Shown in pieces: positions 1 to 7,575 of a DNA stretch of 10,445 nt (positions are counted from its first letter, which is position 1; the number at the start of each line of letters is the position of its first letter). This DNA is from Flavobacteriaceae bacterium (GTDB lineage Bacteria > Bacteroidota > Bacteroidia > Flavobacteriales > Flavobacteriaceae), in NCBI GenBank assembly GCA_018672145.1, contig JABHGH010000091.1:1-10445 (forward strand), read 5' to 3'. The position numbers and the translations under genes are program-made. Under the pieces are notes generated by a model. The model ran no database searches and was not told where the DNA came from. It saw nothing but the letters and a program-made list of their open reading frames with translations.

Positions 1-1968
1 AAGTGTAGCCCCCAACTCTTGATCGGGGACGTTTTCAAGTCCTTTTCGTAACCAGTTTAGATATGTTGGTATGTCCGTGTATTGCTGTGGTGGTCCTAAC
101 AGTGTTCCGTCTGGCATCATCAAAATATAATGGGGTTGCGCAACAGATTTAAAGTTTATCGCTTGAAAAGCGGCCCATTTTTGGCCAATGGTTTCGATGG
201 TGCGAATACGGCCAGAAGTATATTCCAATGAAAATTGCTCTTGAACGGGCAAAAGACTACGATCATCGACATATAGAGATATGAGAACAAACTTTTCATT
301 GATTAATTTGTAGATTTCAGGGTCGCTCCACACGTTTTCCTCTACTTTTCGACAATTCACACAAGCCCAGCCGGTAAAGTCAAGCAGGATAGGTTTTTGG
401 CTTTCAATAGCAACAGCCTTTCCTTTGTCAAAATCTTTGTAGCAATCAAGGCCTAAAGGGCAATCTGTTTTTTGAGGATAGACACTATAAAAGGTTGGCG
501 GTGGAAAGCCAGAAAGCAGATGAAGTGAATTTGCAGATGATTTTTGTAGTGTTCCAGGGAACAAGTACACGACAAACGATAAAGTTATTAGTCCTAAAAG
601 AACTCTACTCACACCAATTTTAGGTTTTTTAGGGTCATGTGGAAAGCGCAAAACACCAAAGAAATACAAAGTCATTAAAACAAAAATGATAATCCATAAG
701 CCAATAAAAACTTCACGCTTTAGAATTCCCCAATGTGCAACAAGATCAGCGTTTGATAAGAATTTGATTGCCAAGGCAAGTTCAAGGAAACCAAGCACCA
801 CTTTTAGCGTATTCATCCATCCACCAGACTTGGGAAGTGTCTGTAAGAGGTTTGGAAAGAGTGCGAAAAGGCCAAATGGTAATGCCAAAGCCACTCCAAA
901 ACCTGTCATGCCCATAGTGAGTTGGGTTGCCCCTCCGGTACTAGACAGCGAACCAGCTAATAAGGAGCCTAGGATTGGACCTGTACATGAAAATGAAACA
1001 ATTGCTAGCGTTAACGCCATTAAAAAAATGCCAATTGCCCCTCCGCTTTTAGAAGATGCAAAATCCAAACGATTTGCCCAAGATGTCGGGAGTGTCAATT
1101 CATAATACCCGAAGAAAGAAACAGCAAAAAACACAAAGATTAAAAAGAAGAATACATTTAGCCAAATGTTGGTTGAAATCGTATTTAAAATTTCAGGATT
1201 TATTGAATCTAAAAAATGAAAAGGTATACTTAGTAATGCATAAATCAAAATAATGAAAAAGGCATAAAGCAACGCATTGGCAAGCCCTGTTTTTTTTGAG
1301 TCACTTTGTTTTGTGAAAAAAGAAACTGTCAATGGAATCATTGGAAAAACACAGGGTGTTAACAGCGCAATGAACCCTCCAAAAAAACCAAGTAAAAAAA
1401 TATTCCATATCGAGGAAGAAGACTCTCCATTCGTTGAATCACCTGCTAAAAACTCAATGTTTTGCAGTGGGATTTGAAGTTTTTTTATCGACTCTGGGGT
1501 TAATGCTGTGAGATCTTCGGCAACCTGTATTTGCTCAGCACCTGAGAGGGAAACCAATAGTTGTTCTTCTCTAAAGATGCACAATTTATCATCACAGGCT
1601 TGGTATATAACGTCAACAGCAACTTCTTTGATTTCTTCATTAGAGACACGTATCGATTGATAAAATATTGCTTCGGTATCAAAGTATGAAAGATCGATTT
1701 CAAAAATCGGGTCGTATCCAGTAATTAGTTCTGAATGAGTCAAAGAATCAGTAAGATCAACGTCTATAAAGTGAAACTCTGTTGGTAAAGGGCCATCAGC
1801 AGGCATCTTTGTTGCATATAAATGCCACTTTTCTTGGATGGTCGCATTGATAATAATGTCATAGGTCTGCGGCCCTGTTTGTTGTGCTTTCGTCACCCAA
1901 GTCACTGGATTTTGACTCCATGATAAGGAGACTAAAAATAAGTTGATGATTAAAAAAAAATATTTCAT
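1..1968 (-). CDS. dsbD: Thiol:disulfide interchange protein DsbD (partial, C-terminus beyond left edge)
   Basis: The reading frame is open for 656 codons from ATG 1968 to the window edge, with no stop. DsbD carries electrons from cytoplasmic thioredoxin across the inner membrane to periplasmic thiol partners. Visible parts: a signal peptide (about 1-19, ending SWSQ); a periplasmic alpha domain with the pair C125/C130 (CDDKLC); about eight hydrophobic segments between 187 and 471, with the family motif TPCVFPMIP (C206) and SFSCTGP (C328) as the membrane cysteine pair; then a C-terminal thioredoxin-like domain with GWACVNC (C536/C539). All three cysteine pairs needed for the relay are therefore present. 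A further C503/C509 pair lies just before the thioredoxin domain. Only the last residues should be missing, judging by usual family length. It is the third gene of the pabB-tilS-dsbD unit, and its ATG overlaps the tilS stop as ATGA, suggesting translational coupling. Confidence 0.95.
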   Translation of the reverse strand, partial: MKYFFLIINLFLVSLSWSQNPVTWVTKAQQTGPQTYDIIINATIQEKWHLYATKMPADGPLPTEFHFIDVDLTDSLTHSELITGYDPIFEIDLSYFDTEAIFYQSIRVSNEEIKEVAVDVIYQACDDKLCIFREEQLLVSLSGAEQIQVAEDLTALTPESIKKLQIPLQNIEFLAGDSTNGESSSSIWNIFLLGFFGGFIALLTPCVFPMIPLTVSFFTKQSDSKKTGLANALLYAFFIILIYALLSIPFHFLDSINPEILNTISTNIWLNVFFFLIFVFFAVSFFGYYELTLPTSWANRLDFASSKSGGAIGIFLMALTLAIVSFSCTGPILGSLLAGSLSSTGGATQLTMGMTGFGVALALPFGLFALFPNLLQTLPKSGGWMNTLKVVLGFLELALAIKFLSNADLVAHWGILKREVFIGLWIIIFVLMTLYFFGVLRFPHDPKKPKIGVSRVLLGLITLSFVVYLFPGTLQKSSANSLHLLSGFPPPTFYSVYPQKTDCPLGLDCYKDFDKGKAVAIESQKPILLDFTGWACVNCRKVEENVWSDPEIYKLINEKFVLISLYVDDRSLLPVQEQFSLEYTSGRIRTIETIGQKWAAFQAINFKSVAQPHYILMMPDGTLLGPPQQYTDIPTYLNWLRKGLENVPDQELGATL

Positions 1969-3248
1969 TGTAGGTTTATTTTAATTGTTTTTTTTGTTTT
2001 TTCATAGGTTGCAAACCTACGATCTGCGCGCTTGCCAACAATCCAGATAATATCATTTCCTGAACAAAGCAACCATTGAGCCGCTTTCATATTGGCAGAA
2101 TAATGCTCGTCTTTAAAGAACTTTGCTACTTTTTTTGATCCATTCATCCCCGTCGGATAAAAGTGATCTCCATTTTTCCATTTTCGCAACGTCAATGGAA
2201 AAGAAATTTTTTGTGCATCAACTACCAGTTCATTTTCGCTTCCCGCTTGCGCATTTTCTGAAATTGAAAGAAGAATAGGCCAAGACAAACCTTCTTTAGG
2301 GACAGAAATAGCCTCTTCTTTACCTTGATTTAAAATTTGATATAGTAGAAAAAAACCACGTCCCATTTCTAACGTATGAGTAGTAGACTGGATCAGTTTT
2401 CCTTTTTGAGCATTCATCAGCTTTTCCACTTCCATATGATCAAAGCCAAAGGAGGAGAAGAACCTATGAGTCCAAAACGATAATGGTTTTATTTTTAATA
2501 GCTTTTTAAGGTCAATGCGAAATGAGTTGTCATCTTGCATGACAAAAAGCTCCTTTCTCATCTCTTCTTCTCGAACGGCTAAAGCAGCAGCTGCATCTCG
2601 AGTGAGCTGCATACTCTTCAAGATATTTTCAAGTGCTTTAGGATGCACTTCTGCAATCTGATTGATGACGTTATGACGAATAGCATTGCGTAGATAATCT
2701 GTGCTTTGATTTGATTTGTCTTCTCTCCATGGAATATTGTTTTGCGTAGCCCAATCAATAAGTTCAGACTTAAAAAAAGTGAGAAATGGACGAATGATTT
2801 TCCCATTTTGTTCAGCAATACCTGTCAATCCATCAATTCCACTTCCTCTTGACATATTGATGAGTAGGGTTTCGATGGCATCATCAGCATGATGCGCAGT
2901 CAGTATATAATCGTAGTCATTGTCAGAACAGAGTTGATTAAACCATTCGTAGCGAAGAGTTCGCGCTGCCATCTGCGTAGAATGTTTGGGAAGTTTCGTT
3001 TCAAACGGTTTTGCATGAAAACAGATGTTGTGTTTTTCACAATAGGACTTTACAAATATTTCATCTCGATCGCTATCCTCACCTCGAAGTTGAAAATTGC
3101 AATGTGCAACAACAATATGAAAAGACAGTTCTCTAAGTAAATCTACCAAAACCATACTATCAACACCACCACTTACAGCGATCAGTAATCGTTTTGTTTG
3201 AAGTGATGGGAAGCGTGATTCGATATAATTTTGAAACCTAGATTTCAT
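1965..3248 (-). CDS. tilS: tRNA(Ile)-lysidine synthetase TilS
   Basis: This 427-aa protein of normal family length uses ATP to attach lysine to C34 of the CAU-anticodon tRNA-Ile, so that it reads AUA codons and is charged with Ile rather than Met. It is an essential cytoplasmic enzyme. The N-terminal PP-loop domain has LLIAVSGGVDS (21-31, P-loop at 26-31), then LRGEDSDRDE (54-63) and HHADDAIET (119-127), all typical of TilS. RNAIRH (187-192) closes the catalytic domain. The C-terminal TilS domain is recognisable at 350-411, with FYPTGMNGSKKVAKFFKD (363-380). The start at 3248 is 9 nt after the pabB stop; no clear ribosome binding site is visible. The stop overlaps the dsbD start. It should not be confused with argG in this window, a different PP-loop ATPase. 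Confidence 0.96.
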   Translation of the reverse strand: MKSRFQNYIESRFPSLQTKRLLIAVSGGVDSMVLVDLLRELSFHIVVAHCNFQLRGEDSDRDEIFVKSYCEKHNICFHAKPFETKLPKHSTQMAARTLRYEWFNQLCSDNDYDYILTAHHADDAIETLLINMSRGSGIDGLTGIAEQNGKIIRPFLTFFKSELIDWATQNNIPWREDKSNQSTDYLRNAIRHNVINQIAEVHPKALENILKSMQLTRDAAAALAVREEEMRKELFVMQDDNSFRIDLKKLLKIKPLSFWTHRFFSSFGFDHMEVEKLMNAQKGKLIQSTTHTLEMGRGFFLLYQILNQGKEEAISVPKEGLSWPILLSISENAQAGSENELVVDAQKISFPLTLRKWKNGDHFYPTGMNGSKKVAKFFKDEHYSANMKAAQWLLCSGNDIIWIVGKRADRRFATYEKTKKTIKINLQ

Positions 3249-3257
3249 GGATGCAAA

Positions 3258-4565
3258 CTACAAATTAATCGTCATTTTATGATGGAGAACCTTCATAATA
3301 CCCTTTGCCTTCAGCATACACTCGTCATATTCGCTGACAGGCTCTGAAGCAGCCGTTAGCGCACTCCCCACTTGAACAGATAGGTATTTGGTGTCTGAAC
3401 GATATTGAAGTGATCGAATCACCACATTGAAATCAAAATCACCATTGGGGTCAATATAGCCAACTGCTCCGCTATATAGTCCTCGTTTTGTTGTTTCGTA
3501 TTGATCAATAAGCTGCATAGCACGCAATTTTGGTGCTCCTGTCATACTACCCATTGGGAAACATGCTCGGATTGCATCGATCACATCAATTTCTGGACGT
3601 AGGTTAGCGGATACCGTAGAAATCATTTGATGGACATGAGTAAAGGGATAGACTTTGCAGAGTTCTTCGACCTGTACTGACCCTTTCTTTGCTACTCGCG
3701 CCATGTCATTGCGTACCAAATCGACAATCATTGTATTTTCAGCTCTTTCTTTTTCATTGGAAATTAACTGTTTTGCTGCTTTCAAGTCATCTTCTTGATT
3801 TTGATGCCGTTTCGCAGTGCCTTTAATGGGCTGAGAAATTAGACGATCCCCTACACGTTTTAAAAACCGTTCAGGAGAACTACTCAATAAAAACTTATTA
3901 TTGGCTTGCAAAAACGCTGCAAAAGGTGACTTTGAACTAGCGTTGAGTTGTTGAAAAAGAGATATAGGGGAAATCTCAACATCATCAGCGTATAACTCCA
4001 TACAGAAATTGACTTCGTATATATCTCCTCTTGCAATGTGTTTTTGAAGTGATTCCGCATTTCTCAGATAGTCTGCTCTGGAAATTCTTGATTTTAACTG
4101 AATGTTATGTTGGTGTGTATTGGGATTATTCACCTCCATGCTACAAATAAGCTCCCAGTCATCTAAAGGATCTACGCTTTCTGGGTAGTGCGCTTCAATA
4201 TGTCCATTTTTTAAAATCCACACCCTTTTTGGCTGAAAAAAAAGAATTTCAGGAAACTCTAGATGATTCTTGTTTGTTGATTGTATGGTTTCTATATCGT
4301 TTTTTAAGTCATATGACAGATAGCCAAACAACCAGTCTCCAGTGGCCGTTATTTTCTTTTGGAGTTCGTCAAATGCACCAGAACTGCTTTGTTGCAACGT
4401 AGATATTGGGTCTGTTGCGAGCATAAAATCATAATAAATTTCTTGATGTGGATATTCATTCGAATCCAAAGCCATTGCATGCGAATAACGTTTAGACCAG
4501 ATAAGTAGTTGTTGCTTGTACTTGTCTATGTCTGTATGTGGAAAGGTCGTGATATGTCTTTTCAA
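3258..4565 (-). CDS. pabB: Aminodeoxychorismate synthase component I PabB (TTG start proposed)
   Basis: PabB converts chorismate and ammonia (from the PabA glutaminase) to 4-amino-4-deoxychorismate, the precursor of p-aminobenzoate and folate. The chorismate-binding domain is complete: ARGDIYEVNF, SPERFL, PIKGT, ENTMIVDLVRND, MGSMTGAPK, RGLYSGAVGY and FNVVIRSL in order. The PIKGT lysine (about residue 248 from the chosen start) is the PabB-type nucleophile; anthranilate synthase TrpE has PIAGT there. No PabA or PabC domain is fused. The frame stays open upstream to a GTG at 4694 (478 aa), but those 43 extra residues look unlike any PabB N-terminus and run into a GC-rich patch. TTG at 4565 gives 435 aa beginning KRHITTFPHTDIDKYKQQL after the start residue, which fits flavobacterial PabB as I remember it. 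Function is very confident; the start is moderately so. Confidence 0.93.
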   Translation of the reverse strand: MKRHITTFPHTDIDKYKQQLLIWSKRYSHAMALDSNEYPHQEIYYDFMLATDPISTLQQSSSGAFDELQKKITATGDWLFGYLSYDLKNDIETIQSTNKNHLEFPEILFFQPKRVWILKNGHIEAHYPESVDPLDDWELICSMEVNNPNTHQHNIQLKSRISRADYLRNAESLQKHIARGDIYEVNFCMELYADDVEISPISLFQQLNASSKSPFAAFLQANNKFLLSSSPERFLKRVGDRLISQPIKGTAKRHQNQEDDLKAAKQLISNEKERAENTMIVDLVRNDMARVAKKGSVQVEELCKVYPFTHVHQMISTVSANLRPEIDVIDAIRACFPMGSMTGAPKLRAMQLIDQYETTKRGLYSGAVGYIDPNGDFDFNVVIRSLQYRSDTKYLSVQVGSALTAASEPVSEYDECMLKAKGIMKVLHHKMTINL

Positions 4566-4794
4566 CCTGTTGGGTTTGTTAAATTTATAACAAAAATAAT
4601 CAATAGAATCAGCAGTTAGACTTTTAATTCCATAATTTTTGTTGATATTTGCAGGATGATTAAAGTAAATCACTTTTCGTTTACTCCGCGCCACCCGCGT
4701 CGCCCCTTTGGGGGTATATAATCATTGGAAGCTATGGTGCGCCCTGCTTCGTCCACTTCAACACTCTTTATTTCAAATTTAATGACCATTAACA
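4566..4794. other. Divergent intergenic region between pabB and the arg operon
   Basis: About 229 bases separate the proposed pabB TTG start from the ATG of the GNAT gene, and both transcription units must start in or near here. Most of it is AT-rich, but 4686-4714 is a sharp GC-rich patch containing the short dyad CCCC-TTT-GGGG (4703-4713). A minus-strand ORF of 39 codons occupies 4670-4789 (see findings). The minus strand has two matches to the Bacteroidota -7 element TAnnTTTG: TATTTTTG at 4598-4591, which would give a short leader before TTG 4565, and TAAATTTG at 4781-4774. Neither has a clear -33 TTTG at the right spacing, so I do not call a promoter. I saw no convincing plus-strand promoter, riboswitch or terminator. 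Confidence 0.6.
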
Positions 4795-4807
4795 ATGGAA
4801 ATTGTTA
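4779..4807. promoter_or_regulatory. Overlapping inverted repeats at the start of the arg operon (possible operator or start-codon hairpin)
   Basis: Two perfect dyads lie next to each other. TTAAT-GACC-ATTAA (4779-4792) has 5-bp arms. TAACAAT-GGAA-ATTGTTA (4790-4807) has 7-bp arms around 4 bases and contains the GNAT start codon at 4795-4797. The 18-bp size and the 7-4-7 layout resemble the geometry of an arginine-repressor ARG box, but the bases do not match the enterobacterial consensus. As RNA, the second dyad would form a stem capped by a GGAA (GNRA-type) loop that would partly hide the AUG. The dyads are directly visible; any regulatory role is inference. Confidence 0.35.
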
Positions 4808-5412
4808 TCGCTAACAAATCGCATATTCATTATGCGAAACAAATATCGGAGCTTATATCATCCTCTGCACAAGTAAGAGGGACAGGAATCGCACGACGTA
4901 CCCCCGAATATATTGTTGCCAAAATTGAAAATAAAAACGCAGTCATTGCTATTGATGGTGATGCTTTTGCTGGATTCTGTTATATCGAAGTTTGGGGTCA
5001 CAGCAAGTACGTGGCTCACTCTGGTCTTATTGTTGCTCCTGATCATCGTGGCAAAGGTCTTGCAAAACAAATTAAATCAAAAGTTTTTGACTATTCTCGA
5101 GAGAAGTATCCTGATGCAAAAGTATTTGGAATCACCACAGGACTTCCTGTAATGAAAATAAACTATGAGTTAGGCTATAAACCAGTAACTTTCTCTGAGC
5201 TCACAGATGATCCATTATTTTGGAGAGGTTGTCAAACGTGTAAAAACTACGATGTGCTCACACGTACCGATCGTAAAATGTGTTTGTGTACAGGAATGCT
5301 GTATGACCCAAAAGCAAATCATTCACAAAAAGAAAATGGGTTTGATAATAAAGTGGTCAATCGCCTCAATATGATTAAAAAAGCATTGTTTTTAAAAAAT
5401 AAGAAAGCATGA
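4795..5412 (+). CDS. GNAT-family acyltransferase, probable N-acylglutamate synthase of the arg operon
   Basis: A 205-aa protein with a GNAT fold. The acyl-CoA binding motif A is visible as LIVAPDHRGKGLAKQIK (78-94), with HRGKGLA forming the pyrophosphate loop. The middle has FAGFCYIEVWGH (58-69) and FGITTGLPVMKINYELGY (111-128), a pattern I recall from the flavobacterial proteins that open arg operons. The C-terminal region carries four cysteines, C146-x2-C149 and C163-x-C165, an arrangement suited to a metal site and not part of the basic GNAT fold. The operon has no visible argJ or classic kinase-fused argA, and this first gene sits just upstream of argG, so acylation of glutamate is the likely role; acetyl-CoA versus succinyl-CoA as donor is not decided by the sequence. 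The ATG lies inside an inverted repeat, and the stop overlaps the argG start by ATGA. Confidence 0.82.
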   Translation: MEIVIANKSHIHYAKQISELISSSAQVRGTGIARRTPEYIVAKIENKNAVIAIDGDAFAGFCYIEVWGHSKYVAHSGLIVAPDHRGKGLAKQIKSKVFDYSREKYPDAKVFGITTGLPVMKINYELGYKPVTFSELTDDPLFWRGCQTCKNYDVLTRTDRKMCLCTGMLYDPKANHSQKENGFDNKVVNRLNMIKKALFLKNKKA

Positions 5413-6590
5413 AGAAATTAGTCCTTGCTTACAGTGGTGGATTAGACACCTCTTACTGTGTAAAATCTCTTAGTCAATCTGGTTATGAAGTTCATGCAGT
5501 GAGTGTAAACACTGGTGGGTTTGATGAAAATGAAATTGAAGAGCTATCTAAAAAAGCAACGTCACTCGGTGCTGTATCCTATACATCCATTGATGCGGTA
5601 GAAACGTTTTATAAGAACGTTATACGATATTTGGTTTTTGGAAATGTACTAAAAAACAACACCTATCCGCTTTCTGTTAGCGCAGAGAGAATTGTGCAAG
5701 CTGTTGAAATTGCTAATTACGCTGAAAAAATTGGTGCTACATACATCGCTCATGGAAGTACTGGCGCTGGTAATGATCAAGTTAGATTCGATCTAATTTT
5801 TCAAACATTGGCTCCCAATGTCGAAATTATTACCCCAATTCGAGATCAAAAACTTTCTAGAGAAGCTGAAATTGAGTATTTAAAATCGCACGGCGTTGAA
5901 ATGGAATGGTCTAAAGCTCAATACTCTGTAAATAAAGGTCTCTGGGGAACTAGTGTAGGCGGTAAAGAAACTTTAGAATCGAAAGAACCACTTCCTGATC
6001 ATGCCTACCCAAGCAGCCTTAAAAGAGAAGACAGTTCAACTTTAGCATTGCATTTTACAAAAGGTGAACTAACAGGTATCAATAAAGAAAAAATGGATCC
6101 TATTACGGCCATCATGCGGTTAGAAGATATCGCTTCTTCATACGCTATTGGGCGCGATATTCATGTTGGAGATACCATTATTGGTATTAAAGGACGAGTT
6201 GGCTTCGAAGCAGCAGCACCACTGTTAATTATTAAGGCTCATCACCTGCTCGAAAAGCACACTCTCAGTAAATGGCAGCAGTTTCAAAAAGAACAACTGG
6301 GAAATTTTTATGGCATGCATCTTCATGAGGGGCATTATTTAGATGCCGTATTGCGTGATATAGAGGCCTTTTTGGAAAGTACCCAGAAAACAGTGACTGG
6401 GGTTGTTCACCTCACACTTCACCCCTATCGATTTACACTTGATGGCATTGAATCGCCACACGATTTGATGGACTCTTCGTTTGGCAGCTATGGAGAAATG
6501 AATTTGAATTGGACAAGCGAGGATGCAAAAGGATTTATTAGAGTCACTGCAAACGCAACAAAAATTTATAAACATGTCAATAAAACATAA
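5409..6590 (+). CDS. argG: Argininosuccinate synthase ArgG
   Basis: A 393-aa cytoplasmic enzyme that joins citrulline and aspartate with ATP to give argininosuccinate, the penultimate step to arginine. The N-terminal ATP pyrophosphatase motif AYSGGLDTS is at 7-15. Citrulline and aspartate binding segments follow: YPLSVSAER (86-94), AHGSTGAGNDQVRFD (114-128) and NKGLWGTSVGG (175-185). The last block departs from the SxDxNLWG form found in many ArgG proteins; I believe this is usual in this phylum. Length is normal. It begins inside the stop of the GNAT gene (ATGA at 5409-5412), and its last 17 bases overlap argC, so translation of the three genes is probably coupled. ArgH, the next enzyme, is not in the window. 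Confidence 0.96.
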   Translation: MKKLVLAYSGGLDTSYCVKSLSQSGYEVHAVSVNTGGFDENEIEELSKKATSLGAVSYTSIDAVETFYKNVIRYLVFGNVLKNNTYPLSVSAERIVQAVEIANYAEKIGATYIAHGSTGAGNDQVRFDLIFQTLAPNVEIITPIRDQKLSREAEIEYLKSHGVEMEWSKAQYSVNKGLWGTSVGGKETLESKEPLPDHAYPSSLKREDSSTLALHFTKGELTGINKEKMDPITAIMRLEDIASSYAIGRDIHVGDTIIGIKGRVGFEAAAPLLIIKAHHLLEKHTLSKWQQFQKEQLGNFYGMHLHEGHYLDAVLRDIEAFLESTQKTVTGVVHLTLHPYRFTLDGIESPHDLMDSSFGSYGEMNLNWTSEDAKGFIRVTANATKIYKHVNKT

Positions 6591-7563
6591 AGCAACAGTT
6601 GGAGTTATTGGTGGGTCTGGCTACACAGGAGGCGAGCTTCTTCGTTTGTTGGTGAATCATCCAAACATATCTATTGACTTTGTGTATAGCACTACACGTC
6701 CTGGAAAACCGCTAACCGACGCACATCCAGACCTTATCGGTCAGACTGACCTTACTTTTGTCGATCTGGTTAATCCAGATGTAGATGTGCTTTTTCTTTG
6801 TTTAGGTCACGGTTTATCGGGAACTTTTTTACATGAAAACCCGATGAACGATAACACAAAGATTATCGATTTAAGCAATGAGTTTCGTTTGCATAAAGAC
6901 CATCATTTTTTAGGAAAATCTTATGTATATGGCCTTCCTGAATTCCAAAAACAGCTCATTCAATCTGCACAAGCCGTTGCCAACCCAGGTTGTTTTGCAA
7001 CCGCAATTCAGTTGGGATTATTACCATTAGCACAAAATGGATTGCTTACAGACGATGTTCAAGTACATGCAATTACCGGCAGCACTGGTGCTGGTGTGAA
7101 ACCATCTGCGACATCTCACTTTAGTTGGAGAAACAACAACGTATCATGGTATAAACCGTTTACGCATCAACATTTAGGTGAGATTGGCGAAACCTTGTCT
7201 TCTTTGCAAAGTTCGACACCGGACATTAATTTTTTACCGATTAGAGGAAACTTTACACGAGGAATTTTCGCAAGTATTTATACAAAATTTGATGGTGATA
7301 TTTTATCTGCTCAAAAACTTTTTCGGTCTTTTTATGCAGATAGCCCATTTACACATATTAGTGAATCTCCATTGGATTTGAAAATGGTTGTCAACACAAA
7401 CAACTGTTTAATTCACTTACATAAACACAAAGATCTTTTACTCATCACCAGTTGTTTGGACAACCTTTTGAAAGGAGCTTCAGGGCAAGCAGTAGAAAAC
7501 ATGAATTTGATGTTTTCTTGGCCACAAACCACTGGATTACAACTCAAAGCCAACGTACATTAA
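6574..7563 (+). CDS. argC: N-acyl-gamma-glutamyl-phosphate reductase ArgC
   Basis: ArgC reduces N-acetyl- (or N-succinyl-) glutamyl phosphate to the semialdehyde with NADPH. From the start chosen it has 329 aa: the Rossmann motif VGVIGGSGYTGGELLRLL (9-26), the catalytic cysteine C140 in AVANPGCFATAIQLGLLPL (134-152), HQHLGEI (198-204) and the C-terminal KGASGQAVENMNLM (300-313). An in-frame ATG at 6523 would add 17 residues (KDLLESLQTQQ and so on) that are a readout of argG in another frame; the Rossmann strand should begin within about ten residues of the start, so ATG 6574 is preferred. This leaves a 17-nt overlap with the end of argG. proC follows after 12 nt. Confidence 0.95.
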   Translation: MSIKHKATVGVIGGSGYTGGELLRLLVNHPNISIDFVYSTTRPGKPLTDAHPDLIGQTDLTFVDLVNPDVDVLFLCLGHGLSGTFLHENPMNDNTKIIDLSNEFRLHKDHHFLGKSYVYGLPEFQKQLIQSAQAVANPGCFATAIQLGLLPLAQNGLLTDDVQVHAITGSTGAGVKPSATSHFSWRNNNVSWYKPFTHQHLGEIGETLSSLQSSTPDINFLPIRGNFTRGIFASIYTKFDGDILSAQKLFRSFYADSPFTHISESPLDLKMVVNTNNCLIHLHKHKDLLLITSCLDNLLKGASGQAVENMNLMFSWPQTTGLQLKANVH

Positions 7564-7575
7564 GAAATATAAATT

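Noticed and set aside
686..1477. Several short plus-strand ORFs in the left region
   Set aside because: They lie opposite the continuous dsbD frame, whose membrane and thioredoxin motifs are clear; they are antisense shadows without recognisable motifs.
3258..4565. Possible identity as anthranilate synthase TrpE or isochorismate synthase
   Set aside because: The PIKGT motif with lysine is the PabB type; TrpE has PIAGT, and no trp or menaquinone genes are near.
4686..4740. GC-rich patch as a tRNA or other structured RNA
   Set aside because: No T-loop (GGTTCRANYC-like), no acceptor stem pairing and no CCA end on either strand; only a 4-bp CCCC/GGGG dyad.
4774..4781. TAAATTTG on the minus strand as the -7 element of the pabB promoter
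   Set aside because: It matches TAnnTTTG but has no TTTG or TTG at about 17-23 bases upstream, and would leave a long leader of about 200 nt.
4735..4815. 26-codon plus-strand ORF from ATG 4735 as a possible arginine leader peptide
   Set aside because: It has only two arginine codons, one at each end and no cluster, no terminator/antiterminator pairing was seen, and it overlaps the GNAT start in another frame.
6523..6573. N-terminal extension of ArgC from ATG 6523
   Set aside because: The extra 17 residues come from an alternative frame of conserved argG sequence, and the Rossmann motif position fits the start at 6574.
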